64,000 nt of DNA, taken from the NCBI GenBank assembly GCA_964653195.1, contig CAZZCX010000001.1, positions 62,001-126,000 of the forward strand, in the 5' to 3' direction. Source of the DNA: CAYMDS01 sp964653195. GTDB lineage: Bacteria; Patescibacteriota; Microgenomatia; Levybacterales; UBA12049. Both the position numbers and the translations under genes were made by a program. Positions 32,114 to 40,136 of the stretch are shown here, in pieces. The notes beneath the pieces were generated by a model that had not been told where the DNA came from, did not search any database, and saw only the letters and a list, made by a program, of their open reading frames with translations. The stretch's first letter is position 1. The number at the start of each line of letters is the position of its first letter.

Positions 32114-32908
32114 GTGCATAAATACTATTTAATCGCAAAATATACCTGGGATGAGATGCTGACATATCGTCTGAATTTTGCTATGTATAGAATGAGAAAT
32201 GTCTTAACGTTTCTTACTATTTATTATTTATGGTTGGCGCTTTTGCCTGAAGGCACATCATTATTTGGTTATACTCAGTCAGCGATACTTACCTATATTT
32301 TAGGTACCGCTTTTCTTCAATCATTAGTAATCTCTTCAAGAAGTTATGCATTAGGAGATGATATTATTCAGGGTAGTTTATCGAATTTTTTACTCAAGCC
32401 TTTTAATTATTTTTACTATTGGTTCGCAAAAGATTTGGGTGACAAATTGATGAATATAGCTTTCGCATTAATTGAGCTTGCCCTTCTAGTTATTGCTCTT
32501 CGTCCACCACTTTTTATCCAAACGGATATTCTTTACTTAATCTTTTTTATAATATCTATCGTAATTGCCATTTTTCTATTCTTTTTTTGTAATATTTTAT
32601 TGGGTATGATAGGTTTTTTTAGTCCAGAAGTTTGGGCACCACGATTTATATTCATGGTGCTTATCGGGTTTTTCTCAGGTGGGTACTTTCCACTTGATAT
32701 ATTACCGAAATCCATTTTTTATATTTTTAGGATTCTTCCTTTTAATTACCTCACTTACTTTCCTTTAAAAATTTATTTAAAACAGATACCGCTTATAGAA
32801 ATAACTACAGGTATCGTAAGTGGAGTTACATGGGTGTTTGTTTTATATGTATTGATCAGATATTTTTGGAGGATAGGACTTGGAGAGTATACAGCGCAGG
32901 GGAGATAG
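32114..32908 (+). CDS. ABC-2 permease, COG4587-like (pair 2)
   Basis: 264 residues, GTG start. IIQGSLSNFLLKPFNYFYYW is the LxKP motif region. A 102-nt gap separates it from pair 1, with no terminator visible. A second permease pair with no second ATPase suggests that both pairs share the single ATPase. Confidence 0.78.
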   Translation: MHKYYLIAKYTWDEMLTYRLNFAMYRMRNVLTFLTIYYLWLALLPEGTSLFGYTQSAILTYILGTAFLQSLVISSRSYALGDDIIQGSLSNFLLKPFNYFYYWFAKDLGDKLMNIAFALIELALLVIALRPPLFIQTDILYLIFFIISIVIAIFLFFFCNILLGMIGFFSPEVWAPRFIFMVLIGFFSGGYFPLDILPKSIFYIFRILPFNYLTYFPLKIYLKQIPLIEITTGIVSGVTWVFVLYVLIRYFWRIGLGEYTAQGR

Positions 32909-32912
32909 ATTT

Positions 32913-33692
32913 ATGTATAAATATTTTAAAATTTGGTGGTTACTTATGGTTCGTACGGCGCAAATCGCGCTTGAGTCACGGCTTGGGGTCATTATATTTC
33001 TTTTAGGTAAATTAATTCGTTTCGGAGCATACCTATTTTTTTTAATAGTAATACTATCTAAGACCCAAACTCTGGCCGGGTATTCTGTCTCACAGGTTCT
33101 ACTTTTCTTCGCGACATTTAACTTCATCGATACCTCAGCACAGTTTTTACTCCGAGAGGTATATCGTTTTCGTCGCCATATAATCTCAGGATATTTTGAT
33201 TACACATTGCTTTGGCCGATATCCCCTCTCTTTAAGTCACTCTTTGGTGGCTCAGATGTTTTAGATATACCTATGATTTTAATTTCTGTGGGATTAATCA
33301 TATATACAGTATTTGGCCAAGACGTAACAGTAATGGGAATTATTCTTTATCTGTTTTTGATACTTAATGCTTTTTTTATCGCACTGGCTTTTCATATATG
33401 TGTTCTATCGTTAGGTATACTTACGACTGAAATAGATAATACATTATGGATGTATCGGGATCTGACGCAAATGGGAAGAATTCCAATAGATGTATACAAA
33501 GAGCCTATTCGAGGCATCATAACATTTGCAGTGCCAGTTGGGATAATGATGACATTTCCCGTAAAAGCAATACTAGGATCACTATCTCTTTCAGTTGTGA
33601 TTTTATCATTTAGCATCGGGCTCGTATTTGTCTTTTGTAGTTTATTGTTTTGGAAATATGCATTGAAGCGGTATTCGAGCGCAAGTAGTTAG
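32913..33692 (+). CDS. ABC-2 permease, COG3694-like (pair 2)
   Basis: 259 residues with about six membrane segments; HIISGYFDYTLLWPISPLFK is the equivalent of the LxKP region, here LWP. ATG 32913 follows the upstream stop by 4 nt and is preferred to an in-frame start at 32880. It is the last gene of the exporter operon and converges with rnpB. Confidence 0.75.
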   Translation: MYKYFKIWWLLMVRTAQIALESRLGVIIFLLGKLIRFGAYLFFLIVILSKTQTLAGYSVSQVLLFFATFNFIDTSAQFLLREVYRFRRHIISGYFDYTLLWPISPLFKSLFGGSDVLDIPMILISVGLIIYTVFGQDVTVMGIILYLFLILNAFFIALAFHICVLSLGILTTEIDNTLWMYRDLTQMGRIPIDVYKEPIRGIITFAVPVGIMMTFPVKAILGSLSLSVVILSFSIGLVFVFCSLLFWKYALKRYSSASS

Positions 33693-33754
33693 GTGAAAGA
33701 AAGCTGGAGAGTTTTTCGCGCTTCCGGGAAACGAGTAAGCCAGATTCTGCTTCG

Positions 33755-33780
33755 CCCTCCGTAGCTTAAGCGAAGGAGGG
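33755..33780. repeat. Palindromic element A in rnpB
   Basis: CCCTCC, GTA, GCTTAAGC, GAA, GGAGGG on the plus strand. Perfect outer 6-bp and inner 8-nt palindromic stems flank a 3x3 internal loop. Confidence 0.7.
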
Positions 33781-33945
33781 TTTACCTCAATCATAAAGCC
33801 CTAAAAGGACCAAACCGCAATCTATCTAAAAATGATGTTTTATGTCATTTTTTCCCGCTTTAGACGGGATGCCCGTAAACTTTGATGCTTCCGTATGCCG
33901 GTATAACGCATCTTTCGACGGTTGCAGCAGGTAGGATTACCTTTG

Positions 33946-33975
33946 CCCTCCATAGCTCATATGAGCGAAGGAGGG
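33946..33975. repeat. Palindromic element B in rnpB
   Basis: CCCTCC, ATA, GCTCATATGAGC, GAA, GGAGGG on the plus strand: the same frame as element A with a longer inner palindrome. Confidence 0.7.
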
Positions 33976-34149
33976 ACCGTTTCATCCATCAACCATGATC
34001 TTACAATTTTAGGTTAATGATCGTCTCTGTGGTTCTCGTCTTGAGTCAATTCTCAATCCGTGTTTGAAGAGTTTCCCCCTCAAGCCACTGGCTGTCACCA
34101 GCCGGAGCTTACACTCCGTCCCTTTGCATACTGCTGTCTGGACTTTCCT

Positions 34150-34175
34150 CCCCACTTCGCCAAGGCTTCGAGGGG
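34150..34175. repeat. Palindromic element C in rnpB (reverse orientation)
   Basis: On the minus strand CCCCTCGAAGCCTTGGCG followed by AAGTGGGG; it matches element A at 18 of 26 positions when placed on the opposite strand. Confidence 0.55.
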
Positions 34176-34235
34176 CAAGCCCATCTTAGCTTCGGAAAAT
34201 AGGGTAGCGGTTCTGTTTCCCGGAATCGCTCCTAT

Positions 34236-34264
34236 AGTATATCAAATGTATATGGATTTGACTA
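34236..34264 (-). promoter_or_regulatory. rnpB promoter
   Basis: Minus strand: TAGTCA (34264-34259), 17-nt spacer, TATACT (34241-34236). The expected start site coincides with the 5' end of the P1 helix near 34229. Confidence 0.6.
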
Positions 34265-34283
34265 TTTAGGTGGCAAATCTAGA

Positions 34284-37200
34284 TTAGTGTTGAATTGAAT
34301 GGGTCTGACAGATCATTTTAAATTCACAATTTTGGCATATTATACCGCCAGAACAAATAAATTTACTTGTACTGATCTCAGCTACTTTTTCTGTAATTTG
34401 CTGTTTGATTACATCAAGTTGTGACCTTGTTCTAACTGTTGATACCTTTATATCCTGATCGACATACCAGAGGGAAAGGATGACATTTTCAGGATTACGG
34501 TGAAATATTTCGCTTTGGACTTCTGAGGCAGCTAAAGCATAAATTGATAGCTGTAAATCCACATCAAGTTTTTTTTGATCCGGTATCTTATACCCAGTCT
34601 TATAATCAATAATTTCAATTTTCTCATTATCTAATGAGTCGATTCGATCAATTCTACCTCCAACTTTTAAGCTTGATCCATCTAGTTTTTTTATGAAGAA
34701 ACCGAATGCTGTTTCTAGAGCTAGAGGACTTGCTTTTTTATTTGTCTCGTTATTCAAAAAGCGAGTTAAAGATGCCTGAGCATTTATGAAAGCTTGATTC
34801 ATGTGTTCTTTGCTTTCAAAGCCAGTAGTGAGCCAATTACGCCTAAGTAATGAATCTATGGATAATTTATTTACATCTTCGTTTGCCATTTTTAAATTGA
34901 AATAATCTTTTAGAGTGTTATGTATTGAAATTCCTATATTTTGTGCACTAGATGGAGGAGTTGGAATTTTGAGAATATTCTTTAATTTATAATGTAACGG
35001 ACAGATGTCAAAAGATTGGATTTGAGAATAAGAAATGTAGGTGATCGGTACTGGTGTATGGGTGGTAGGTTGTTGCTCGTTATTTGCCGAATCTATATCA
35101 TCTTTGCCATTTGTTAACTCCTGCTGCACTTGGTCGTTGGCCAAATCAAGGAGAGAAAGCTGCTTTATTGATTGAGTATACTTCTCTTTATTTAATAATT
35201 TTTTAACAATTTCTTCACCTATAGCTTCATAAACAAATGGTGAAATTTTTCGAATTGTCTTGCCTTCACTATAATATTGGGATGCGCAAAGGTATAAGAA
35301 ACGTTTTGCGCGTGTCATCCCTACGTAAAACAATCTTCTTTCCTCCTGTAGATTATAATCCCCAACGGGCAGTATTTCTTTTATAAGTTCAATAGATACT
35401 GGTATTTGTTCTTTGCGTGCACGTGTTGGAAATCTTTGCGTTACAAGGTTGACTAGAAATACAGCCTTAAATTCAAGACCTTTACTTGAATGGATAGTTA
35501 AAATATTTACAGCATTGGTATCTGCCCAATCCATATCAGCAGCCTTTGGGCTTTCACCAAGCTGCATAGCAAGTTCAATCCATTCAGAGGTAGCAAAAAC
35601 TGATGAATCAATGTGACTGGACTCAAATTCTTTCAACTTTTCAAAAAATTTAGCAACATTTTGAGCACGTTTCTCATCTTGGGGTAATGAGGCTGCTAGA
35701 TAATTCTGCAGTAAACCTGAGTCTTCTAGAAAATAGTATAAAATTTGCCCAGCAGTGTCTCTTGGGATTCGTTTAAGATGTTTATTAATCATTAAAGTAA
35801 TTCTTTTTACTTTTTCTTTGGTTACGTCTTTTATATAAATTTGCTCGACTTTTTCTATGGCCTCGAAAAGACTTAGGTTTTGTATTTTTGCATAATTTAT
35901 AATTGCTGCGATATCTCGAGCGTCAAGATCAAAAACAGGCATACTAAGGAGGCGATACATAGCGGAGTTATCTTGGAAGTTGGATAAAACTTTAAGGTAA
36001 GATACTAAATCTTTAATTTCTTCTTGATGAAACAAATGGCCAGGTCCTAAAAACTGATATGGTATTTTAGATCTTTCAAGGCAGCGTACAAAAGGCTGTG
36101 AATGATCATTTGCTCGAACGAGAATCGCTATATCTTTATATAATAGACCTTTTTCATTCACCAGTTTCTTTATACTTTTTTTGACTTGTTCTGCTTCATT
36201 CTCTATGTTATTGGTGTATAAAAATTCAACAATGCTGTCTGTTTGAACCAGCTTGCTTGCTGAAATGGAAGGATTCAGCATTTCTTGATCATTTTTCATG
36301 GCAATTAATCTTTTGTCAATTTTTTCTTTGAATTCTAGGCGGTCAGGGTTATTGTGTTGAATTAACTGGTATGCTGAGTCTAGAATCTCTTTAGATGACC
36401 TGTAATTTTTAATAAGTGTAACTATTGTCGCTTGCGGAAAATTCTTTCTGAACTGGATGATATTTGCAATTGCTGCACCTCTCCATCTGTAAATTGATTG
36501 ATCGTCGTCTCCTACTACGTTGATATTTTTTTTATCACCAGCTATCAGCATTGCAAGTGTATTTTGAGCGAAGTTTGTATCCTGAAACTCGTCAACGAGT
36601 GTATACTTGAATTTTTCTTGGTAGTATTTTAAGATGTTTGGTCGCTCTCGAAATAAACGAAGAACATTGGCGTTTAAATCCGAGAAATCCATAATGCCTT
36701 CTTGTGATTTGATTTCTTCATAAATTGCATAAGTATTTGCTAATTCAAATATTTTTTTTACTTCGTTTTTTTCCTGCGTTTTATCTTTTGCAAATTTTTC
36801 TGCAAATTTCTTATAATCTTTGGTTGTTATATCATCATCTTTAAGCCGATTAAAATGCTGTATAAGTCCTTGCAAAAATTTATATGGACTACCTAAAGGC
36901 CTAAAGTAATCAAGTTTTAATTTAAATATATTTTTTTTTAGTAATAGCATCGCTTCAGCCTCAGTTGATAGCTTATAAGAAGGATTTAGTCCAATGTGTA
37001 TAGCTTCATCACGAAGGATGCGATCACAGAATGAATGAAAAGTTGATATCCAAAGCTGTGTATATCCGTAAGGAAGTACTACATCAACTCGGGATTCCAT
37101 CTCTAACGCTGCTTTTTCAGTAAAAGTTAATGCAAGTATACTGGATGGATCAATTTGTTTTTCAAGTATTAAGTGTTTAATGCGTTGGGTGACAACAGTA

Positions 37201-37298
37201 GTTTTACCAGTTCCAGCTCCCGCAATAATAAGTAATGGTCCTTGTCCATGCTTGACTGCTTTGAGTTGTTCTTCATTCAACTCAATTAGTTCATTCAT
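34284..37298 (-). CDS. UvrD/PcrA-type DNA helicase with C-terminal Fe-S PD-(D/E)XK nuclease
   Basis: The 1004-residue protein has Walker A GAGTGKT (27-33), motif Ia LTFTEKAALEM, DEFQDT, VVGDDDQSIYRWRGA, IHSSKGLEFKAVF and RLFYVGMTRAKRFLYL: a superfamily 1A helicase. From about residue 760 there is a PDDEXK_1 nuclease (GGRIDRIDSLDNEKIEIIDYKTG) with Cys residues before and after it (CPLHYKL; CQNCEFKMIC), the AddB-like iron-sulfur arrangement. It may act as a one-protein end-resection enzyme. It is near-leaderless: TGC-TAGAAT ends 8 nt before the ATG. Confidence 0.9.
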   Translation of the reverse strand: MNELIELNEEQLKAVKHGQGPLLIIAGAGTGKTTVVTQRIKHLILEKQIDPSSILALTFTEKAALEMESRVDVVLPYGYTQLWISTFHSFCDRILRDEAIHIGLNPSYKLSTEAEAMLLLKKNIFKLKLDYFRPLGSPYKFLQGLIQHFNRLKDDDITTKDYKKFAEKFAKDKTQEKNEVKKIFELANTYAIYEEIKSQEGIMDFSDLNANVLRLFRERPNILKYYQEKFKYTLVDEFQDTNFAQNTLAMLIAGDKKNINVVGDDDQSIYRWRGAAIANIIQFRKNFPQATIVTLIKNYRSSKEILDSAYQLIQHNNPDRLEFKEKIDKRLIAMKNDQEMLNPSISASKLVQTDSIVEFLYTNNIENEAEQVKKSIKKLVNEKGLLYKDIAILVRANDHSQPFVRCLERSKIPYQFLGPGHLFHQEEIKDLVSYLKVLSNFQDNSAMYRLLSMPVFDLDARDIAAIINYAKIQNLSLFEAIEKVEQIYIKDVTKEKVKRITLMINKHLKRIPRDTAGQILYYFLEDSGLLQNYLAASLPQDEKRAQNVAKFFEKLKEFESSHIDSSVFATSEWIELAMQLGESPKAADMDWADTNAVNILTIHSSKGLEFKAVFLVNLVTQRFPTRARKEQIPVSIELIKEILPVGDYNLQEERRLFYVGMTRAKRFLYLCASQYYSEGKTIRKISPFVYEAIGEEIVKKLLNKEKYTQSIKQLSLLDLANDQVQQELTNGKDDIDSANNEQQPTTHTPVPITYISYSQIQSFDICPLHYKLKNILKIPTPPSSAQNIGISIHNTLKDYFNLKMANEDVNKLSIDSLLRRNWLTTGFESKEHMNQAFINAQASLTRFLNNETNKKASPLALETAFGFFIKKLDGSSLKVGGRIDRIDSLDNEKIEIIDYKTGYKIPDQKKLDVDLQLSIYALAASEVQSEIFHRNPENVILSLWYVDQDIKVSTVRTRSQLDVIKQQITEKVAEISTSKFICSGGIICQNCEFKMICQTHSIQH

Positions 37299-37306
37299 AG
37301 GAGTTT

Positions 37307-37315
37307 ATTCTAGCA
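37307..37315 (-). promoter_or_regulatory. Extended -10 of the helicase gene
   Basis: Minus strand TGC plus TAGAAT (37312-37307), then 8 nt to the ATG at 37298. No convincing -35 was seen. Confidence 0.4.
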
Positions 37316-37336
37316 CAATTTATTATATTTGAGATT

Positions 37337-37570
37337 TTATTTATCTCCTGTAAGTTCTCGGATAAGGTAATGGGTTGAAATTAGAATCGAAAGACCTATA
37401 AAGAGAGAAATTATAAAGCTTATTGTTTGATTTTCAGGAAACAAGTAAAGATCCATTAAGCCCCATACCCCTCTCCAAAAAGAAACTACAGCTATACCTA
37501 TAAGTAACGCGAAATACAAAGGGGACTTTTTACGATTTTTGTAAGTTGCTTTCTTTATTTTTTTGACCAT
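37337..37570 (-). CDS. Small membrane protein, two TM segments
   Basis: 77 residues: a basic N-terminus (MVKKIKKATYKNRKKSP), a TM helix to WRGVWGLMDLYLFPEN, and a second TM helix before a short charged tail. The WRGxWGLxDxYLFP pattern recurs in small bacterial and archaeal membrane proteins of unknown function. It lies 38 nt upstream of the helicase gene. Confidence 0.6.
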   Translation of the reverse strand: MVKKIKKATYKNRKKSPLYFALLIGIAVVSFWRGVWGLMDLYLFPENQTISFIISLFIGLSILISTHYLIRELTGDK

Positions 37571-37635
37571 AATTCAACGCTAACATATGAGAAAAGCTCT
37601 TGCAACAAAAGATTGAAAATAAGAAAATATGATTT

Positions 37636-38352
37636 ATGCCTACTAATTATTCCGTATCTTTTATTCATAAACAAAAACTAACTAAAAATACATACAGCTT
37701 TTTTTTTATTAGACCTCCGACGTTTACATTTAAAGCGGGACAATATATCCGCCTAATCTTGCCCCATGAACACCCGGATGAAAGAGGCGCATCAAGGTTT
37801 TTTACTATTTCATCATCTCCTCATGAAACTGAACATCTTACAGTAACCGTAAAAATTTCAGATAGTAGTTTTAAAAAAACTTTATTTTCTCTAAAGGAAT
37901 ATAAGAGTGTGCAGCTATTTGGTCCAATAGGAAATTTAACCCTTGATCGAAGTAAAGGAGATTCAGTATTTATGTCGGGAGGTATGGGTATTACTCCTTT
38001 TAGAAGTATGATAAGTTACCATAACGCCAAAAAGTTGAATAAAAATATTTATCTTATGGCGATTTTTTCATCAAATGAAGAATTTGTATTTTATGACGAA
38101 TTAATTAATATTTCACAAGTCAATTCATTAATTAAGGTTTACTATTTTATAACTAATACATCGAAATTAAAAGAAAATTCGGAATCGAACAGAATAAATA
38201 ATCATTTCTTAACTAAGATTATAAATACGGACAAGATACATAGATTTTATATAGCGGGACCACCCGGTATAATTGAGTTAATATTTTCGAATTTATCTGA
38301 TTTAAAAATAAATACCTCAAGAATAATTACAGAGTATTATACCGGTTATTAA
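37636..38352 (+). CDS. Ferredoxin-NADP reductase-like flavin oxidoreductase
   Basis: 238 residues. FKAGQYIRLILP and SRFFTISSSP form the FAD-binding site; FMSGGMGITPFRSMI is the nucleotide-binding GGxGITP motif; the end RFYIAGPPGII is typical of the NAD(P) domain. No [2Fe-2S] domain is attached, so its electron partner is a separate protein. A 121-residue membrane protein follows. Confidence 0.88.
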   Translation: MPTNYSVSFIHKQKLTKNTYSFFFIRPPTFTFKAGQYIRLILPHEHPDERGASRFFTISSSPHETEHLTVTVKISDSSFKKTLFSLKEYKSVQLFGPIGNLTLDRSKGDSVFMSGGMGITPFRSMISYHNAKKLNKNIYLMAIFSSNEEFVFYDELINISQVNSLIKVYYFITNTSKLKENSESNRINNHFLTKIINTDKIHRFYIAGPPGIIELIFSNLSDLKINTSRIITEYYTGY

Positions 38353-38363
38353 TAATTGTGTTC

Positions 38364-38392
38364 TTAATTAAAGAAATAATATTCATTATAAT
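38364..38392 (+). promoter_or_regulatory. Promoter of the 121-residue membrane protein gene
   Basis: TTAATT (38364-38369), 17-nt spacer, TATAAT (38387-38392), then 13 nt to the ATG at 38406. Confidence 0.45.
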
Positions 38393-38405
38393 AAGCTAAG
38401 TTTAT

Positions 38406-38771
38406 ATGAGTTTTAGTCTAAATAGATTTAATAAAAGAAATAAATTAATTTTTGTTTTTTCAACATCGTTTTGGTTGAGTTTATTAATAGCGTTGATATA
38501 TTTTTTTTCACCATCTACACTTTTTGTACGTAAGCCAATTCAAGTATCAGCTAAAGTAGTTTTCTTAATTCTTATTTATTTATTTTCATATTCAGCTATA
38601 AGGATATTTACCTATAAAATATTTCAAGCTTTACTTACAAGCTTTTTTATATTCTTGACATTGGTTTTCTTCCTTTCTGGATTAACGAATCCATTTTATT
38701 TTATATTACTTTTAGTACTATTTGTGATTTTACAGTTTATTTTTAACACATATAAAAGTACTAAGCTGTAG
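38406..38771 (+). CDS. Unknown membrane protein, four TM segments
   Basis: 121 residues with four hydrophobic helices separated by short charged turns (RNKLIFVFSTSFWLSLLIAL and following). No family recognised. It sits between the reductase and the solute-binding protein genes with its own likely promoter. Confidence 0.55.
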   Translation: MSFSLNRFNKRNKLIFVFSTSFWLSLLIALIYFFSPSTLFVRKPIQVSAKVVFLILIYLFSYSAIRIFTYKIFQALLTSFFIFLTLVFFLSGLTNPFYFILLLVLFVILQFIFNTYKSTKL

Positions 38772-38777
38772 AGCGTA

Positions 38778-38809
38778 TTGACAAAAATCACATAATTACT
38801 CAATATGAT
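38778..38809 (+). promoter_or_regulatory. Promoter of the solute-binding protein gene
   Basis: Perfect TTGACA (38778-38783); the -10 is either AATATG (38802-38807, 18-nt spacer) or TATGAT (38804-38809, 20-nt spacer). The ATG at 38815 follows within 8 nt, so the transcript would be leaderless. Confidence 0.45.
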
Positions 38810-38814
38810 ATGTA

Positions 38815-39996
38815 ATGGACAATTCTTCAGATAATACTAAGCCCCCTCTAAATCCGGCTTTTGATTCAAATAATCCTTCAACTGAGCCTTCTTCACCCAC
38901 TGTTTCATCAAATGATGCCTTAACGCTCAACCAACCAAGTCTTACTAACCCTTCTGTGCCCAGCCAAAATATAAAAGAAAATAATGCATCATTGAATACC
39001 TCAGAAGATATAAATTTACACCCAAGGATTTCTCCTCCAATAGAAAGTATTAAAGTCGGAGAACCAATAATGGCTGAAAAAACAGTGTTGAATGTGCAAA
39101 ATCCTACAAGTGATCTACCTAATGAGTCGAGTTTTAATCAACAAGATTCTGGGAATTCTTCAAGTGGAGATACACTGCATAAATCAAGCAAATTAATTTT
39201 ACCAATAGCAGTTTTATCTTTAGGAATTATGACAGGAGCGTTATTGTATTTTGGAGGTTTTTTAAAAAATAATACACTTCGATTAGGAGACTATACGAGT
39301 AAACAGCCCGCATCAGTTATAGAAAAGCAAAAAAATAAGTTAATTGTAGGTACGGATGCGACATATCCCCCAATGGAATTCAAAGATGAAAATGGAATTC
39401 TTAAAGGATATGATATTGAATTAGCCAATGAAATTGGAGCTGAGATGAAATATGATATTGAATTTAAGGATATTGCGTTTGACAATATATTTGACAAATT
39501 AGATTCGAAAGAAATAGATGTGATCATCTCTTCAGTTACTATAACATCGGAGCGTAGCCAGGAATATAATTTTTCAGAACCATACCTAAACGCAGGTCAG
39601 GTTATCGTTGCAAGGCGGGAAGTGGAAAAAAGTTTTACTTCTCCAGAAGAGCTTAAAGGAAAACTTGTTGGTGTACAGAAAGGAACTACAAGTGAAGAAG
39701 AAGCTTTGAAATATACAAGCAGAAATTTGGTAATCGCTTATTCTGATTATACTCAAGCAGTCGCAGCTTTATCTAATAAGTCAATTGATGCTTTAATTGT
39801 TGATCTTACTGCAGCCAAAGGAATAGTTGATGAACATCCTGATCTGGTTATTGTAAGCGATCCGTTTACGAATGAATTCTATGGGGTAGTTTTCCGTAAA
39901 GAAGATACTGAGTTGAAGGCTCAAATAGATGAAATAATTTTATCTTTACAAAAAAGAGGAATAATAAATAACATTAAACAGAAATGGTTCCATTAA
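38815..39996 (+). CDS. Membrane-anchored family-3 solute-binding protein
   Basis: 393 residues. The first 125 are Ser/Pro/Asn-rich and unstructured; a single TM helix (KLILPIAVLSLGIMTGALLY) follows, then a PBP type II domain like amino-acid-binding proteins (IVGTDATYPPMEFKDENG, IISSVTITSERSQEYNFSEPY, GVQKGTTSEE). No ABC permease or ATPase lies nearby; the next gene is a histidine kinase. It may therefore feed signals rather than transport. The N-in topology is an inference. Confidence 0.8.
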   Translation: MDNSSDNTKPPLNPAFDSNNPSTEPSSPTVSSNDALTLNQPSLTNPSVPSQNIKENNASLNTSEDINLHPRISPPIESIKVGEPIMAEKTVLNVQNPTSDLPNESSFNQQDSGNSSSGDTLHKSSKLILPIAVLSLGIMTGALLYFGGFLKNNTLRLGDYTSKQPASVIEKQKNKLIVGTDATYPPMEFKDENGILKGYDIELANEIGAEMKYDIEFKDIAFDNIFDKLDSKEIDVIISSVTITSERSQEYNFSEPYLNAGQVIVARREVEKSFTSPEELKGKLVGVQKGTTSEEEALKYTSRNLVIAYSDYTQAVAALSNKSIDALIVDLTAAKGIVDEHPDLVIVSDPFTNEFYGVVFRKEDTELKAQIDEIILSLQKRGIINNIKQKWFH

Positions 39997-39997
39997 G

Positions 39998-40128
39998 CTA
40001 CGAATTAATACGAATTCACCTCTGAATCTCAATAATTTGTAGCAATTCGTAGCCTATTATTGAAATAGTGTGCCGTCTATAGAAATAAAATTATATTATA
40101 AACAAATCGAGTTAGCATTAATTCGTAG
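39998..40128. repeat. MITE-like element with 12-bp terminal inverted repeats
   Basis: Left CTACGAATTAAT (39998-40009) and right ATTAATTCGTAG (40117-40128) are perfect inverted repeats; an inner pair AATTTGTAG / AATTCGTAG sits at 40034-40052. It starts 1 nt after a stop codon and ends 8 nt before the kinase ATG. A diverged copy is at 61759-61901. No ORF inside. Confidence 0.6.
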
Positions 40129-40136
40129 TAGCATGA

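Larger units (their letters stand above)
33718..34229 (-). ncRNA. rnpB: RNase P RNA
   Basis: On the minus strand the conserved parts are in order: GGAAAGTCC (34148-34140), AAGGTAATCC-type core with GCTGCAAC (33943-33921), and CAGAATCTGGCTTAC (33749-33735) at the 3' end. The 5' end (34229-34215) pairs with the 3' end (33732-33718) over 15 positions with one mismatch, forming P1. It cleaves tRNA 5' leaders. At about 512 nt it is longer than the usual 350-400, partly from three palindromic hairpin inserts (34175-34150, 33975-33946, 33780-33755). Confidence 0.9.

Noticed and set aside
34060..34269. 69-codon plus-strand open frame
   Set aside because: It is antisense to the RNase P RNA and has no protein-like features.
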